This document shows positions 17,327 through 26,686 of a stretch of 62,752 nucleotides of DNA, one piece after another. Below the pieces are notes generated by a model. The model was not told where the DNA came from. It did no database searches and saw nothing but the letters and a program-made list of their open reading frames with translations. The first letter of the stretch is position 1. Each line of letters begins with the position of its first letter. Location: positions 1-62,752 of the forward strand of contig NZ_SLXB01000023.1 of NCBI RefSeq assembly GCF_004342845.1, in the 5' to 3' direction. The position numbers and the translations under genes were made by a program. The DNA comes from Prevotella heparinolytica. Lineage in GTDB: Bacteria; Bacteroidota; Bacteroidia; Bacteroidales; Bacteroidaceae.

Positions 17327-18535
17327 TTATTTTGCTCCTATAATCTTCTCTAAATTATCAATACACATATCCATTCGATAATTCTTCATGTAATAGTCTC
17401 GGCTATTATGTCCCATTTTTTCAAAAGATTCGCGATTCGTTAGAACCTTTTCTCTAATTACCCTTATCAATGCTTCGGAATCCCCTGCAGGTACGGCATA
17501 TCCACACTGTGATTCATCAATGATATCAGCTCCGCCACATCCTATCATGGCTAGGACAGGTCTTCCAGCCGACATGTATGATTGTAGGCGAGCTGGAACA
17601 ACAGCTTCTAAATGAGGAAATCCTGCCCTCAAGGTTACAAGCATTACATCTGCTTGTTTGTAAAAAGCTGGCATAGCTTCAAAAGGATACTGTCCAAGAC
17701 AAACAGCTTTATTCTCCATCCCATTTCTTTTGATGAAGTTTTCGAGCCATTCTTTTCGCGAGCCACCACCTACAAATATCCATTTCACTTCGGGTTCGTC
17801 TTTCAATCCTAACATCACCTCAGTTACAGCTTCCAGATTCTGAGACTTACCCAGATTACCTGCAATCATAATTTTAAAGCCTTCCGGAACTTGTGGTATT
17901 TCATAATCGGCAGACATCTCAAGAATATCATCACTCCAATTTGGAAAGTAAATAATTTTATCCTTAAAGTCACCTTTTTCTTCGATAGGCGCTCGAAAAC
18001 GTTTACTTGTTATCAATATCTTATCTGTTTGATTATAAATATTTTTAACCAGCTTATCAACAAAGTTCACTACTTTCTCGTTCTTTATCCCCCCCCCAGA
18101 CTTCATAGCATCTGGCCATAAATCCATAATCCAATAATAGAAAGGAATTTTTCTAAGCTTTCTCAGCAATAATGCCGGATAAGCTTGGAAAATAGGCGAA
18201 GGCTCATGACCGATAATGCAATCATACTTCTTTTTCCATGCAAAGAAAAAAAGCACCCACAAGCATCCACTGATTACGTATGACAAATAATTGAAAGGTA
18301 ACCTCCATCCCCCTTTCCCTCTTGGTGTTTGAAAACAACGATATACATTAACACCATTTACAACTTCATACCGCTTGCTAAATAATCCATATCCATCAAA
18401 GAATTTCCCGTCAGGATAATTGGGAATACCTACAAGGGCATCCACATGATGCCCTCTTTTTGCCAATTCAAAAGCTAAATCATTACTTTTAAATACCTCT
18501 GGATAAAAATATTGTGTAACTAATAATATTTGCAT
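17327..18535 (-). CDS. wbuB: Family 4 glycosyltransferase, WbuB-like (L-FucNAc transferase candidate)
   Basis: 402 residues, GT-B fold. N-terminal MQILLVTQYFYPEVFKSNDL and HVDALVGIPNYPDGKFFDGY are typical of WbuB; the donor-site block HLEAVVPARLQSYMSAGRPV lies near 320. E. coli WbuB is the fucosamine transferase, and UDP-L-FucNAc genes open this operon. A run of nine G on the coding strand (18089-18097, coding Gly-Gly-Gly) sits inside the gene and could slip. Overall AT-rich like its neighbours. Confidence 0.82.
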   Translation of the reverse strand: MQILLVTQYFYPEVFKSNDLAFELAKRGHHVDALVGIPNYPDGKFFDGYGLFSKRYEVVNGVNVYRCFQTPRGKGGWRLPFNYLSYVISGCLWVLFFFAWKKKYDCIIGHEPSPIFQAYPALLLRKLRKIPFYYWIMDLWPDAMKSGGGIKNEKVVNFVDKLVKNIYNQTDKILITSKRFRAPIEEKGDFKDKIIYFPNWSDDILEMSADYEIPQVPEGFKIMIAGNLGKSQNLEAVTEVMLGLKDEPEVKWIFVGGGSRKEWLENFIKRNGMENKAVCLGQYPFEAMPAFYKQADVMLVTLRAGFPHLEAVVPARLQSYMSAGRPVLAMIGCGGADIIDESQCGYAVPAGDSEALIRVIREKVLTNRESFEKMGHNSRDYYMKNYRMDMCIDNLEKIIGAK

Positions 18536-18536
18536 T

Positions 18537-19526
18537 TTATATTTCTATATAAGATGATTTCCCATCATAACCTTTCAAAGCTCTTCCTGAAAACCAGAGC
18601 TTTCCATCACAATACGCATTCTGTGGAAACTCAAATGTACCAAATTGGAAGATTGCTGGCCAGCAATCTTTCTCAGCCTTAAAAACTTCTTGCCATTTCT
18701 CTCCATCTTTAGTAACCCAAATATGTGAGAAACGGTCTTTATTCACTTTTGAAGGCTCAATGGTTGTAGATAAATAAGAAACACATTCTACCTGCCCACC
18801 TTTAATAGCCGATCCTTGAATTTTAAACAAAGATGTAACCTCCAATGTTTCACGATCAATTCTTTTAATCTCATTCTCCACATACTGTGAGTCAGTCGCA
18901 TACACAATGAAATCCTTATAGAAAAACAACTGACAACTTCTATATTCCTGCCCTCCACGAAACACTTCATGAACCGTTTTAAATTCGTCTTCGGTATACC
19001 CGATAACACATTCATTCTCACGGTCTCCAGTCAAGTACCACATTCGTCCCGTATACTTGTCGTAAAACAATCCATGTATATGATTGATATTGCCAGATTC
19101 GAAAGTATAAACCACTTCCCATGTATCCCCTTTGTTATAAGAGCCATATACATTTACTGCAGTCTTATCTAAATTCTGGAAATACTCACCAAAGAAAACA
19201 TGTCCATTGGGCAGAATACAAAGATTCAATGGTTTGGAGCCTTTGGGGATATTAAAGACCCTTGCAAAAGTAACATTATCTCTCAGTTTGAAAAGCCCTT
19301 TCTTGGCTACAACTATAGTATTACCATCCGCAAACTTATAATATCCAGTAACTTCTGCACGCACCAATCTACGGATAAGTTTAGAAAAAGAGTATTTGGA
19401 GTACTTCCACCCCTCTAGATGATAACTAACTTTCTTATTACCATCAATATTGAGCACATTTATAGCATCGGCTCTATAACAAAACATGTTGCCATCATCA
19501 ATGGCTATCATTTTACCGGTTATCAT
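18537..19526 (-). CDS. Asp-box (BNR/sialidase-like) beta-propeller of unknown function
   Basis: 329 residues, no signal peptide or membrane helix. Repeated blade-like strands are visible, and an Asp-box SYNKGDTW lies at 129-136, with a second related turn VTKDGEKW near 273. These motifs are typical of sialidases and other propellers, but the sialidase catalytic set is not evident. It lies one base before wbuB and downstream of the GT42-like gene in a nonulosonate capsule operon. It might bind or process the polymer, or be a modified glycosyltransferase partner. Unknown. Confidence 0.55.
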   Translation of the reverse strand: MITGKMIAIDDGNMFCYRADAINVLNIDGNKKVSYHLEGWKYSKYSFSKLIRRLVRAEVTGYYKFADGNTIVVAKKGLFKLRDNVTFARVFNIPKGSKPLNLCILPNGHVFFGEYFQNLDKTAVNVYGSYNKGDTWEVVYTFESGNINHIHGLFYDKYTGRMWYLTGDRENECVIGYTEDEFKTVHEVFRGGQEYRSCQLFFYKDFIVYATDSQYVENEIKRIDRETLEVTSLFKIQGSAIKGGQVECVSYLSTTIEPSKVNKDRFSHIWVTKDGEKWQEVFKAEKDCWPAIFQFGTFEFPQNAYCDGKLWFSGRALKGYDGKSSYIEI

Positions 19527-19683
19527 TATTAAGTATCCTCATTTAACCAAAGCTTTTTTACATAAAGCTGAATATCTAATAAAATTTGTAATATTTGAAC
19601 TTTCTATGCTGAAATGTGTCCGATAAAAATTCGCACTTCTTGATTAGGGTATCTTCCTCATTAAAGACTCCATTGTTTCTTTT

Positions 19684-20589
19684 TTATGGATATCTTAACC
19701 TATGTCTGTTTTGGGAAGTATTATATTCTTCAAATTCATAGGCCTCAATAAAAGATGCTGGAGTTTTATTAATGATCTTCACTCCTAGATAGTCTGCATA
19801 ATCTCGCAAGACAAAATGAGACTTTAACGCATTATGGATATCGAGTACCCACTTGCAGTACTCACCTTTTTCAAAATATCTCATGTTCTTATTCTCATAA
19901 AAATGTCCATCATTCATAAAAATTCTATGTGTTTCTGGATCAACATCAAAAATTTTCAGCCATGAATGTTCCACACCATATAGATATATTTTCTTATAAC
20001 CAGCATTTATGGCACAAAAAACAGCCGCATTAGATATATTCTGAGGCAAAGGCATACCTAATGATTTTTTATATAGCCAAAAACATACATTATCAAAACC
20101 GGAAACAGGCGTCATGTTATATATGCATACTGTTATATTCTTGTTTTTTGTCAATCCGTCAATTATATCTTTTTTACCATTGTTTGGGTAATAAAAAGTC
20201 ATAGGCCATGTTACTTTACTTATAATATCATAAAGTTGTTCTACTTGTTCCTTATTATAATCTCGTTGAGCAGTTCCAATCAAAATATTATCAAGAACAA
20301 TGTAATTTGAGGGTTTGGCAATAAAGAACATATCAGTGTTCCCAAAGAAATTAACAGCAAAAAGATCCCTGCCATTCACATCTTCCTTTTTGATAAAATT
20401 AGCTAAAGACGGGCCATTGCCAAATATATAGCAAACATCCCCTTTATGTTTCTCACGTTCTTTCTTAAAAAAAGAACCCACATTGTATTTACTAAACAAT
20501 ATTATTGATAGCACGGAAATAGCAGTATCCATCAGCAATTTCATTTTTAAATATATCCGCTTCGCAAATCTTTTCATCTTATTTCTCAC
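19684..20589 (-). CDS. GT42-like (sialyltransferase-related) protein, candidate pseudaminyltransferase
   Basis: 301 residues. CYIFGNGPSLANF (53-65) matches the nucleotide-binding GNGPSL of GT42 sialyltransferases and DUF115 proteins. NAAVFCAINAGYKKIYLYGV later in the protein matches their second conserved block. A hydrophobic N-terminal stretch (about 18-35) may attach it to the membrane. In an operon that makes CMP-pseudaminic acid, a GT42-like protein is the best candidate to transfer it. It overlaps the upstream GT4 gene by 11 bp. DUF115-type transferases of other activity are the alternative. Confidence 0.6.
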   Translation of the reverse strand: MRNKMKRFAKRIYLKMKLLMDTAISVLSIILFSKYNVGSFFKKEREKHKGDVCYIFGNGPSLANFIKKEDVNGRDLFAVNFFGNTDMFFIAKPSNYIVLDNILIGTAQRDYNKEQVEQLYDIISKVTWPMTFYYPNNGKKDIIDGLTKNKNITVCIYNMTPVSGFDNVCFWLYKKSLGMPLPQNISNAAVFCAINAGYKKIYLYGVEHSWLKIFDVDPETHRIFMNDGHFYENKNMRYFEKGEYCKWVLDIHNALKSHFVLRDYADYLGVKIINKTPASFIEAYEFEEYNTSQNRHRLRYP

Positions 20590-21754
20590 TCAATATTTTA
20601 TAATACAATGCAACATATAGTTTAAATATTTCTCTCCAGTCATATTGCTTTCTACTTATTCGTTTTTTCCTATGATTTCTTGCCCATAAAACAAATGCAT
20701 CACTATCAAATTTATTATAATCAAACACATAATAATCATTTTTATTGGTTGTATCTGTAATTACTGTTCTCAAAACATCTTTATTCAAAGCTATTTTTAG
20801 ATCTGTAGCATATGCTTCAACTTCAGACAAAGCCTGTCCTTCCTCATAACTTCCATGGATATATACGTCAGCAGCAGAATAATACTTATATAAATCTGCA
20901 TTAGCAACATAACCAATTATAATCACTTTATCCTCAAGACCATTGTCACAAATATATTTCCTGATTTTTCCCTCGTCAGGGCCTCTTCCTATAAGGATAT
21001 ATTTATATTTAAAATCTACACCAAGACTACTGAGTTTTTGAATGAAGCTGTATTGGCCTTTTCGGTGCTGTATTGAACCGACCGTCAGCAAAACTGTTGT
21101 TATATCATCAATGCCCAAATTTTCCCTTACAATTCTTCTCTCTTCATCACAAAAATAAAATTTATTCGTATCTACACCATTAGGTATGATTATACTCCTT
21201 GATTTAGGATAATTTCGTTTAATAATCTCTGCAAGTGTTTCATTTGTAAGACATGTAGTATAATCTGGCATGTCAACAATTGATTTAGCCTCAGTATCAT
21301 TATTCTTATTTACACCATGAAATGTCAGAATTAAAGGTATATTAAATTTCTCATTTGCGAAATACGCAGATGACATCTGCACTAAATTCATACAATGTAT
21401 TATATCCGGCTTTTCCTCTTGGATAATACGATAAATATTGTCTCGATACATCTCATAATGAATAAAGTTTGCATGACATTGCTTCTTATAAAACCACCAC
21501 TGTCTAAATCTTTTAACTGGATTCATTAACATCTCAAATAATACCCTATAAGGTCTCAACAATGTACCTCTATAACAAGTAGTACCATTTATTCTTTTTG
21601 CAGCATTATCAGATATATTCGTAGCGTATACGATAAGATCTATGCCAATAGTCGAACACCGACTAAGTTCATATACCACATTACATACCCCCGTGGTGTA
21701 AGTCCCCCCCACTTCAGAGGGTAATTGTCCAATCATTAGTATTTTCATAAACAA
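20579..21754 (-). CDS. Family 4 glycosyltransferase
   Basis: 391 residues, GT-B fold. The acceptor-domain start is MKILMIGQLPSEVGGTYTTG, the linker TVLLTVGSIQHRKGQYSFIQ, and the donor motif Y-IHGSYEEGQALSEVEAYATD with the E-x7-E pair. A G7 run (21714-21720 on the plus strand) encodes the early Gly-Gly. The start is either the first ATG or the ATG two codons later. Acceptor and sugar unknown. Confidence 0.85.
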   Translation of the reverse strand: MFMKILMIGQLPSEVGGTYTTGVCNVVYELSRCSTIGIDLIVYATNISDNAAKRINGTTCYRGTLLRPYRVLFEMLMNPVKRFRQWWFYKKQCHANFIHYEMYRDNIYRIIQEEKPDIIHCMNLVQMSSAYFANEKFNIPLILTFHGVNKNNDTEAKSIVDMPDYTTCLTNETLAEIIKRNYPKSRSIIIPNGVDTNKFYFCDEERRIVRENLGIDDITTVLLTVGSIQHRKGQYSFIQKLSSLGVDFKYKYILIGRGPDEGKIRKYICDNGLEDKVIIIGYVANADLYKYYSAADVYIHGSYEEGQALSEVEAYATDLKIALNKDVLRTVITDTTNKNDYYVFDYNKFDSDAFVLWARNHRKKRISRKQYDWREIFKLYVALYYKILSEK

Positions 21755-22013
21755 TGTGCATTTGCAGTTGAAATCCTAACTCCAAATCATAATCTAAAAA
21801 CGTTACTATTCAGTTTATTAACTCACACACATGTATTCCTAAAAATCAATCAGCATAAAAGAATAACTCTCGTAATCTATTCTCTAGGAGAAATTTAAAA
21901 CTAATTAGCCCCCCTAAAAGTTATTTCAGGCTGATTAACTAAATATCACAGCTCTCTTTCCTGATAATTTTATTTTTCCGCATCTTCAAAATTAAAACTT
22001 GAAGATCTTACGA
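21755..22013. other. AT-rich intergenic gap inside the capsule operon
   Basis: This 259-bp gap is the longest inside the operon apart from its leader. I see no gene and no clear terminator or promoter; it splits the flippase/polymerase/glycosyltransferase part from the GT4-GT42 part. Confidence 0.5.
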
Positions 22014-23168
22014 TTACGCTAACTGAGATTTTCGCATAAGCCATATTCCAACAAGAAAAATTATTATGTAATAGGTCATATTAAATCCGCCGAATTTATA
22101 ATGAATAAAATAAAATTCATATAGTCCTTTATTAGTGAGATAACCATTTAGTGTGATTACTGAAAAAAGATATACGAATCGTAATGGTTTTGATTTTATA
22201 TATGAAACTGTAATAGGGATTGAAATAATGGACAATGTTTGGAAGTATTGAAGCATACGACCAACTTGGTTCATGCCTGGAGCAAAAGCATACCCTATTA
22301 CAATTATGAGTAAAGCAATAAAACAGATCTTATTCATACCTAAATCGAAAATATGCTTCTTCAAAGAAAAAACATAAAATACCAGATAAAGAGATGGAAT
22401 GATTATTTGTTTAATATCTATTTTATTTTCAACCATATAGGCATCATAAGCATCCATATTAAACACAAATATCATCAACTTCCCAAGATCAGAGCGCATC
22501 AAAATAAAAAACAAAGTGAAAGCAACCGCTGATAAAATAAATACTCGCTTTTTTTTTATTCCATACATAAAATATATGGGCAACCATATAATACTTGAGT
22601 AATGTGTAAAAAATGCCATAACACACAATACCAAATAAGGAATAATTTTGCCTTTAATAATACATGGTATTGTAAACAATAAAATTGAAATAGCCATATA
22701 CTGCCTGAGGACGAACAATGATTGATTGTAATTATATATAAGCAAAACGACTATTGATATAGGAACATATGGAGAGTACTCTCTTATAATCAAGTAATGA
22801 GATAAAAAAAAGAATAAATTATAAATCAAAAGAAAGAAAACAAAATCTTTCGAAATAAAAGCCACCACCTTATTTGCAATAATAAATAAATACTCCTGAC
22901 TTCTGTACTGATTAAAAATATCAGATCCCGATGCAGCAGCAATTCTATTAAAGGCCGACTCATATAAAGGAAGATCCTCTACGCTCTCGACATTTACACC
23001 TACATGAAAAATGGTCAAAATAAGAAATGAAATGAGCATAAAAATATTTTCCACCTTTCCCTGCTTTAAACCATAACCTCTATAAAGCAATATTACAAGT
23101 AAATAAAAAGCAAAAAATATATATATTATAGAAAATGTATGCATATGATCAAAAAAACTATAATACAA
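22014..23168 (-). CDS. wzy: EpsG/Wzy-type polysaccharide polymerase
   Basis: 384 residues with about ten to twelve membrane helices and a hydrophilic periplasmic loop early on (VNVESVEDLPLYESAFNRIA). SQEYLFIIANKVVAF and the following layout are typical of EpsG-family O-antigen polymerases. It would join repeat units on the periplasmic side in Wzx/Wzy-type assembly. It is the only polymerase candidate in the operon. Confidence 0.82.
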   Translation of the reverse strand: MYYSFFDHMHTFSIIYIFFAFYLLVILLYRGYGLKQGKVENIFMLISFLILTIFHVGVNVESVEDLPLYESAFNRIAAASGSDIFNQYRSQEYLFIIANKVVAFISKDFVFFLLIYNLFFFLSHYLIIREYSPYVPISIVVLLIYNYNQSLFVLRQYMAISILLFTIPCIIKGKIIPYLVLCVMAFFTHYSSIIWLPIYFMYGIKKKRVFILSAVAFTLFFILMRSDLGKLMIFVFNMDAYDAYMVENKIDIKQIIIPSLYLVFYVFSLKKHIFDLGMNKICFIALLIIVIGYAFAPGMNQVGRMLQYFQTLSIISIPITVSYIKSKPLRFVYLFSVITLNGYLTNKGLYEFYFIHYKFGGFNMTYYIIIFLVGIWLMRKSQLA

Positions 23169-23203
23169 ACATTATAATAAATTAAAGTTCAGACATTTAG
23201 TGG

Positions 23204-24190
23204 TTACCTGGCAATTTTTCTTAATAGTATATAGAACCAATGCGATGCATCTATCATATATTTAGGGATAGCATCGAACATATATAGAGGAAGTCTCATA
23301 ATGAAAGAATAGTCACTATTCAGTTTTGAGACGTATGAATTCTCTTCAATATTTGGAATAAGACGTTTTTTTTCCTCAATTATACAATCTACAAATTTCC
23401 AATTTATTTTAGTAAAACCGTAATAAGCTCTTATCAATGAATTACAATAAAACAATTTATAAAAATGATAATCTATTTCACTTTCATATTGCTGTGCTAT
23501 GTCCATTTTTTTTAGAGAATTATATTCCAATTTTGCGGTATCTAACCTACCCCAGAAAGCGTTTTGATTCATTGATCTTTGAAGCGATACATTATCTACT
23601 CTATAATGATATCCTACTTTCTCAGTAAATTTAATATTTTCTGTCTTAAAATAAAGTAGAGTGGTCATAAAGTCGTGGTATGCATTATTCTCTACAAAAT
23701 GGAAAACCAATCTTTCAAATAGACTTCTTTTATAAAAATTCGTAATAAAGAATAACCCATTAAGTAAAATATTCTTCCGAATATCATAGCCACAATCAGC
23801 GAACTTCCTTTCATCAATATTATCTGACTTAACAAATCCTTTATAGAATTTTTTTGCGATTATAATATCAGCACCTAACTCTACAACTTCACAATAATCA
23901 TATTCCAGCCAATCATCAGCATCAACAAAACAAAGGTAGTCGCCTGTAGCTGCCTTTACACCTGTATTCCATGCCCCCCCTTGATGTCTGTTTTCTTCAT
24001 GGTTTATTAGCTTAATACGACTATCTTTAGCACTATAGTCTCTAATAACTTTTTCTGAATTATCAGGAGAACAATCATTAACACATACTATTTCTATATC
24101 ACGCACTGTTTGATTTATTAGAGAATTCAAACATTGCTCTAAGTATGGCATACTATTATATACTGCTACAATAAAAGATACTTTTGGCAT
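23204..24190 (-). CDS. Family 2 glycosyltransferase
   Basis: 328 residues, GT-A fold. MPKVSFIVAVYNSMPYLEQC opens the protein, with CVNDCSPDNS and the DxD block YLCFVDADDWLEYDY. Residues HQGGAWNTG are encoded over a G7 run (23974-23980 on plus). The C-terminal half is less conserved and probably sets the acceptor. It lies between wzy and the Gfo/Idh gene. Confidence 0.87.
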   Translation of the reverse strand: MPKVSFIVAVYNSMPYLEQCLNSLINQTVRDIEIVCVNDCSPDNSEKVIRDYSAKDSRIKLINHEENRHQGGAWNTGVKAATGDYLCFVDADDWLEYDYCEVVELGADIIIAKKFYKGFVKSDNIDERKFADCGYDIRKNILLNGLFFITNFYKRSLFERLVFHFVENNAYHDFMTTLLYFKTENIKFTEKVGYHYRVDNVSLQRSMNQNAFWGRLDTAKLEYNSLKKMDIAQQYESEIDYHFYKLFYCNSLIRAYYGFTKINWKFVDCIIEEKKRLIPNIEENSYVSKLNSDYSFIMRLPLYMFDAIPKYMIDASHWFYILLRKIAR

Positions 24191-24199
24191 ATTTTAATA

Positions 24200-25237
24200 T
24201 TAATAGTTCCTCGCAATTTCAATAAACTGCTCCACAAGTACCTCCTGCTCATGCAACAATCGATAATTGTCCCTGCGTGTTACCTCACACTCTACACAAG
24301 CAATAAAATACTTGATTGATTTCAAAAAGGCATCATCAGCAGGAAGCTCACGTTTTTCGAATTCTTGGTTTTTCTTGATGGTATATGAAGGAGTGAAACC
24401 AGTAGGTGCTGTCAAAATTCGGTTCGATGTTATAGTACCTTTACTACCCCATATTTCAATCTCGCACAGATAATCATTATCCATGCCGAAAGCTATTTGC
24501 GCTATATCTCCATTATCATTTGACATAGTAGCAGATCCATACATATCGACCTCAAAACCATCAATATAGTTTGCCTGAGCTGTAACTATCTTTGCCGTAT
24601 CACCAAGTAGATAACGAGCATATTTCATGCAATAACCACCAGCATCAAGAAGAGCCCCCCCACCTAATTTTTTATTGTAACGGAAGTCACTTAACTGGCG
24701 GAGAGGAAATCCAAAGCAAATACGATACAGACGTACATCACCTATTTCGCCACTATCAACTACATTATTCAAAGCCTCTATCTGTGAGTGGAAAATAAAC
24801 ATATAGTTCTCATGAAGAGCAAGTTTCTTCTCACTAGCTATACGAATAAGTTCATCAGTATCTTTCAAGCAAGTAGTTGAGGGCTTCTCTACAAATACAT
24901 GTTTACCCGCTTCAAGGGCTCTCTTCGCCCATAGGAAATGAAGTGCTGGAGGAAGTGGAATATAAACAGCATCAATCTTATCAGATATTATGAGATTATC
25001 ATATCCAACGATAATCTCACCACCATACTGCTCAATAAATGTTTGAGCCTTTACACTCTCACGAGCCTGCTGCTCATCAATAGCTTTCTGAGGCACATTG
25101 ATTATATCACCAAACCATTCTTTCGGACTCGCAATGCCAATAGCGACAAACGTTATATCATCACCCATCTCCTGCAAAGCGGGTAGAAATCTTCTGAATG
25201 CAATTTCAGAAGGACATATAATACCAATTCTTATCAT
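24200..25237 (-). CDS. Gfo/Idh/MocA oxidoreductase, probable NDP-sugar 3-ketoreductase
   Basis: 345 residues. The N-terminal Rossmann strand is MIRIGIICPSEIAFRRFLPA, and the family motif HVFVEKPSTT lies near 95. LGGGALLDAGGYCMKYARYL forms the start of the C-terminal half. In deoxysugar pathways this family reduces the 3-keto group made by an NDP-hexose 2,3-dehydratase, and that dehydratase is the next gene upstream (4 bp away). That gives a 2,6-dideoxy-4-ketose. A C7 run lies at 24655-24661. Confidence 0.78.
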   Translation of the reverse strand: MIRIGIICPSEIAFRRFLPALQEMGDDITFVAIGIASPKEWFGDIINVPQKAIDEQQARESVKAQTFIEQYGGEIIVGYDNLIISDKIDAVYIPLPPALHFLWAKRALEAGKHVFVEKPSTTCLKDTDELIRIASEKKLALHENYMFIFHSQIEALNNVVDSGEIGDVRLYRICFGFPLRQLSDFRYNKKLGGGALLDAGGYCMKYARYLLGDTAKIVTAQANYIDGFEVDMYGSATMSNDNGDIAQIAFGMDNDYLCEIEIWGSKGTITSNRILTAPTGFTPSYTIKKNQEFEKRELPADDAFLKSIKYFIACVECEVTRRDNYRLLHEQEVLVEQFIEIARNY

Positions 25238-25241
25238 TCTT

Positions 25242-26681
25242 CTAGTAAAAACTAATAGCCGACAGCAAAGAGCGGGCAGCTATATTCAAATAATTATTAT
25301 ACGCAACGAAAGAAAGCATTTGATTGAGAGTCATCCAGCAATAGTTCTCCTCTACTTCAATAGGAAACTCATCACCAACCTCAACAATAATGTTCAGATT
25401 CTGCTCCTGAAAAAAGCGACCACCCTCTTCACTCTGATAACTACTATACCAAATCTTATCCTCTGCTGCATTCAGAACCTCCTCAAGATAAGGAATAGTA
25501 TATTCATTCTTACCCTTGCGATAATTGCCAGTCAGACATTGCACCGTTGGCGCCATTTCCACAACATCAAAGTTTCCCGATTCAAGTTTTGCCTGTACCA
25601 AAAAGTGATATATACCATTAATTTTCTTCACAATGAAGCCCATCAATCCCTCCTGAGCAGAACGCACCATCGGCTGGTCCCAAGATACAACCTCTCTGTT
25701 ACCAATCTCAACACGCACACCAATAACTTCGAAATACTTACCATTCTCATGACGGATAGTATTACCATTGTATGTCCAATACAGCATTTCTGAAAGACCT
25801 ATAGGTTTAACTTCCAATTCATACTTAAACTTCAAAGAAGTAATCCATTGGATGATATCCTGCAAATCATGAAGGTGGTTATCTGAACTCAAAACAGAAT
25901 AGAGAAAAGAGTCTGGTTTACATGATTTAATACCTGTCATTTTCTTGACAGAATCGAGCAATTTGAGCGAGCGTTCTGAATAGCTACCAAATTTAATACA
26001 AGAAATAACAGTACGGCTATCCATGTTGACAACATTAGGATAACGAAGTAGTTCCTTAATTTGACCAAGTGAGATCCAAATGAAACCTGCCTTAATCTCA
26101 AGCTCCTCATTTTCATCAACTTCAACAATGATGTTACGATTGCGCTTATGTAGAAAGCGGGCTCCTTGCTCAGACTGCAACTGATCTACAAGAACTGTAA
26201 CATCTTTCTCACCATTGAAGTATTCAAGATAGATTGGAGATTTCCCGCCATGAACCCGAGTATAGTTGCTTCGAGTTGCCTGAAGAGTTGGCGACAATTG
26301 AACAATATTGAGATTTCCTGGTTCGATCTTTGCCTGCATCAAGAAATGCATTACACCATTGAACTTCTTAACAATAAAACCAAGAAAACCAATCTCCGGC
26401 TGATTGATAATTGGCTGATCCCATGATGGGGTATTGCCATAATTGGTGTCAATATGAATACCATCTATACTAAAAAATTTACCAGAATTGTGACGAATAC
26501 GATCATCGCGATAACTCCAACCTTTCAATTCGCTAATAGAAATCTGCTTAATATTAGAAACAACTTCATCATTTCGTTTTTTCATCCAATCAAGAATCTC
26601 CTGTGTTCCCATGAAAGATCCATGACTAAGAGCAGAAATCAAAAAATCTAATTGAGCATCTTCTACATTTCTTGTTCTCAT
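25242..26681 (-). CDS. NDP-hexose 2,3-dehydratase
   Basis: 479 residues made of two similar halves, as in EvaA/TylX-type enzymes. WDQPIINQPEIGFLGFIVKK in the first half and WDQPMVRSAQEGLMGFIVKK in the second show the tandem duplication, each followed by an FLxQAKxExGN strand. The enzyme removes the C2 hydroxyl of an NDP-4-keto-6-deoxyhexose. The donor here is likely the CDP-4-keto-6-deoxyglucose made by the rfbF/rfbG pair. Such genes are common in antibiotic clusters and uncommon in capsule loci. Confidence 0.88.
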   Translation of the reverse strand: MRTRNVEDAQLDFLISALSHGSFMGTQEILDWMKKRNDEVVSNIKQISISELKGWSYRDDRIRHNSGKFFSIDGIHIDTNYGNTPSWDQPIINQPEIGFLGFIVKKFNGVMHFLMQAKIEPGNLNIVQLSPTLQATRSNYTRVHGGKSPIYLEYFNGEKDVTVLVDQLQSEQGARFLHKRNRNIIVEVDENEELEIKAGFIWISLGQIKELLRYPNVVNMDSRTVISCIKFGSYSERSLKLLDSVKKMTGIKSCKPDSFLYSVLSSDNHLHDLQDIIQWITSLKFKYELEVKPIGLSEMLYWTYNGNTIRHENGKYFEVIGVRVEIGNREVVSWDQPMVRSAQEGLMGFIVKKINGIYHFLVQAKLESGNFDVVEMAPTVQCLTGNYRKGKNEYTIPYLEEVLNAAEDKIWYSSYQSEEGGRFFQEQNLNIIVEVGDEFPIEVEENYCWMTLNQMLSFVAYNNYLNIAARSLLSAISFY

Positions 26682-26686
26682 AATAC

